DNA of 64,000 nt from Caryophanales bacterium. Lineage in GTDB: Bacteria; Bacillota_I; Bacilli_A; RF39; UBA660. A program made the position numbers and the translations under genes. The notes under the pieces were generated by a model. It made no database searches. It had not been told where the DNA came from and saw nothing but the letters and a program-made list of their open reading frames with translations. The stretch is from positions 28,483 to 92,482 of the forward strand of contig JAEEJY010000030.1 of NCBI GenBank assembly GCA_016282155.1, given 5' to 3'. Positions 63,464 to 64,000 of this stretch are shown here, piece by piece; the first letter of the stretch is position 1; every line of letters begins with the position of its first letter.

Positions 63464-63868
63464 ATGAAAAAAGATTTTATGAAAACAAATTGTTATGATG
63501 TTGAAGATACATTAATAATTGTAGGTAGTTGTCTTGATAGAATGCAACCTGAAGCATACAAAGAATTAACAAAGATTTCAAACAATATTTATGATGTGTG
63601 TTTAGAAGAAACACATTTAAATATGGTTATAAATAAATTAATAGGAATGCTATCAAGAGTAAAAATAAATAAAATAATATTTGCATCAGTAGATAAATCT
63701 CCACATTGTATTCAACTACACTATATCGAAAATGAAATAAGAAAAGCAATGAATCTAGATGATGTAGAAATGATTCATTATGTTGCAGTAGATAACAAAC
63801 TAATAGAAATATCAAAAGAAACAATAAAAAAATCTAAATCACTAAGTGAATTAGAACAAATGAAATAA
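63464..63868 (+). CDS. hypothetical soluble protein
   Basis: The 134-residue protein has an alternating alpha/beta look (TLIIVGSCLD, NKIIFASVDKS, MIHYVAVDNK) suggesting a small Rossmann-like fold. No catalytic motif is recognised. AAAGGAGATAG lies about 13 bases before the chosen ATG. A TGTTATAAT box lies at 63422-63430. Confidence 0.65.
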   Translation: MKKDFMKTNCYDVEDTLIIVGSCLDRMQPEAYKELTKISNNIYDVCLEETHLNMVINKLIGMLSRVKINKIIFASVDKSPHCIQLHYIENEIRKAMNLDDVEMIHYVAVDNKLIEISKETIKKSKSLSELEQMK

Positions 63869-63885
63869 TTGAGGAGTTGATTTAA

Positions 63886-64000
63886 ATGGAATTAGATAGA
63901 ACAATATTAAAAAAATTATGGAATGGAGAAAAAGTATTATGTCCAAAATGTAATGAAGATTATTTAATTCCACTTCATAAAAAGAAAAAAGATAATGATG
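63886..64000 (+). CDS. hypothetical protein with zinc-ribbon start (3' end outside window)
   Basis: The first 38 codons show a CPKC pair (residues 19-22) after a short helix, as in zinc-ribbon proteins. GAGGAG lies upstream. The rest is beyond the window. Confidence 0.55.
   Translation, partial: MELDRTILKKLWNGEKVLCPKCNEDYLIPLHKKKKDND

Overview
The window is low-GC DNA (about 30% G+C by eye) packed with short operons, almost all on the + strand. Several features point to the Bacillota, probably one of the reduced, uncultivated, wall-poor Bacilli/Mycoplasmatota-like gut lineages. These are RNase J, the Firmicutes helicase-loading pair DnaB/DnaI, YlxM beside FtsY, a T-box leader before thrS, a probable L19 leader, and YitT and YidD. 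UGA is a real stop (for example at 45411-45413), so this is not a UGA-Trp mycoplasma. The taxonomic call is an inference from gene content; no 16S is present.

Layout. 1-5.2 kb: an M3-like metalloprotease, miaA converging on RNase J, and a membrane-anchored exoprotein. 5.2-8.3 kb: ftsY-ylxM-HerA-like ATPase. 8.4-9.8 kb: tRNA-Lys, tRNA-Ile, tRNA-Glu and tRNA-Ser with their own promoters and terminators. 9.8-17 kb: a kinase-fold protein, a zincin, an RluA-type pseudouridine synthase, a DMT transporter, a ZnuA-like lipoprotein with yidD, rnc, yebC, lepB and a PH-domain protein. 17.1-23.7 kb: dnaB-dnaI, an RNB-domain protein of odd architecture, then T-box-thrS. 23.7-27.3 kb: tRNA-Arg followed by a small accessory island on the minus strand (membrane protein plus zinc-finger/PD-(D/E)XK-type putative endonuclease), then a mini membrane protein and a Nudix hydrolase.

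27.3-48.0 kb is the outstanding region: about 20 kb given over to a surface/secretion system. It encodes at least seven membrane-leader exoproteins of the SipW-cognate/TasA-camelysin type, a 1170-residue secreted adhesin-like protein, and three SipW-type signal peptidase homologues. One of these is active-looking, one is fused to a 500-residue cytoplasmic domain, and one has lost the catalytic serine. The region also holds a membrane-anchored McrB-like AAA+ ATPase, a DUF2357/McrC-like partner with no visible nuclease, a large cytoplasmic helical protein and a stand-alone radical SAM enzyme. I read it as a candidate undescribed system for surface filament or exoprotein export in which an McrBC-like pair has been reused at the membrane. 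That functional reading is inference; the gene content is directly visible.

48-64 kb returns to housekeeping: an HtrA protease with an N-terminal zinc ribbon, a YgjV-like protein, a zinc-ribbon membrane protein, then SpoU methyltransferase-rimM-trmD-rplS, a second lepB, a TIM-barrel and an ASCH protein, a GT2 glycosyltransferase, YitT, trxA-trxB, small hydrolases, GNAT and HD-domain proteins. Two genome-wide habits show clearly. Many genes start from an extended -10 box (TGNTATAAT) placed only about 20 bases before the start codon. The commonest ribosome-binding site is AGGTGAT, complementary to AUCACCU of the usual 16S rRNA 3' end.
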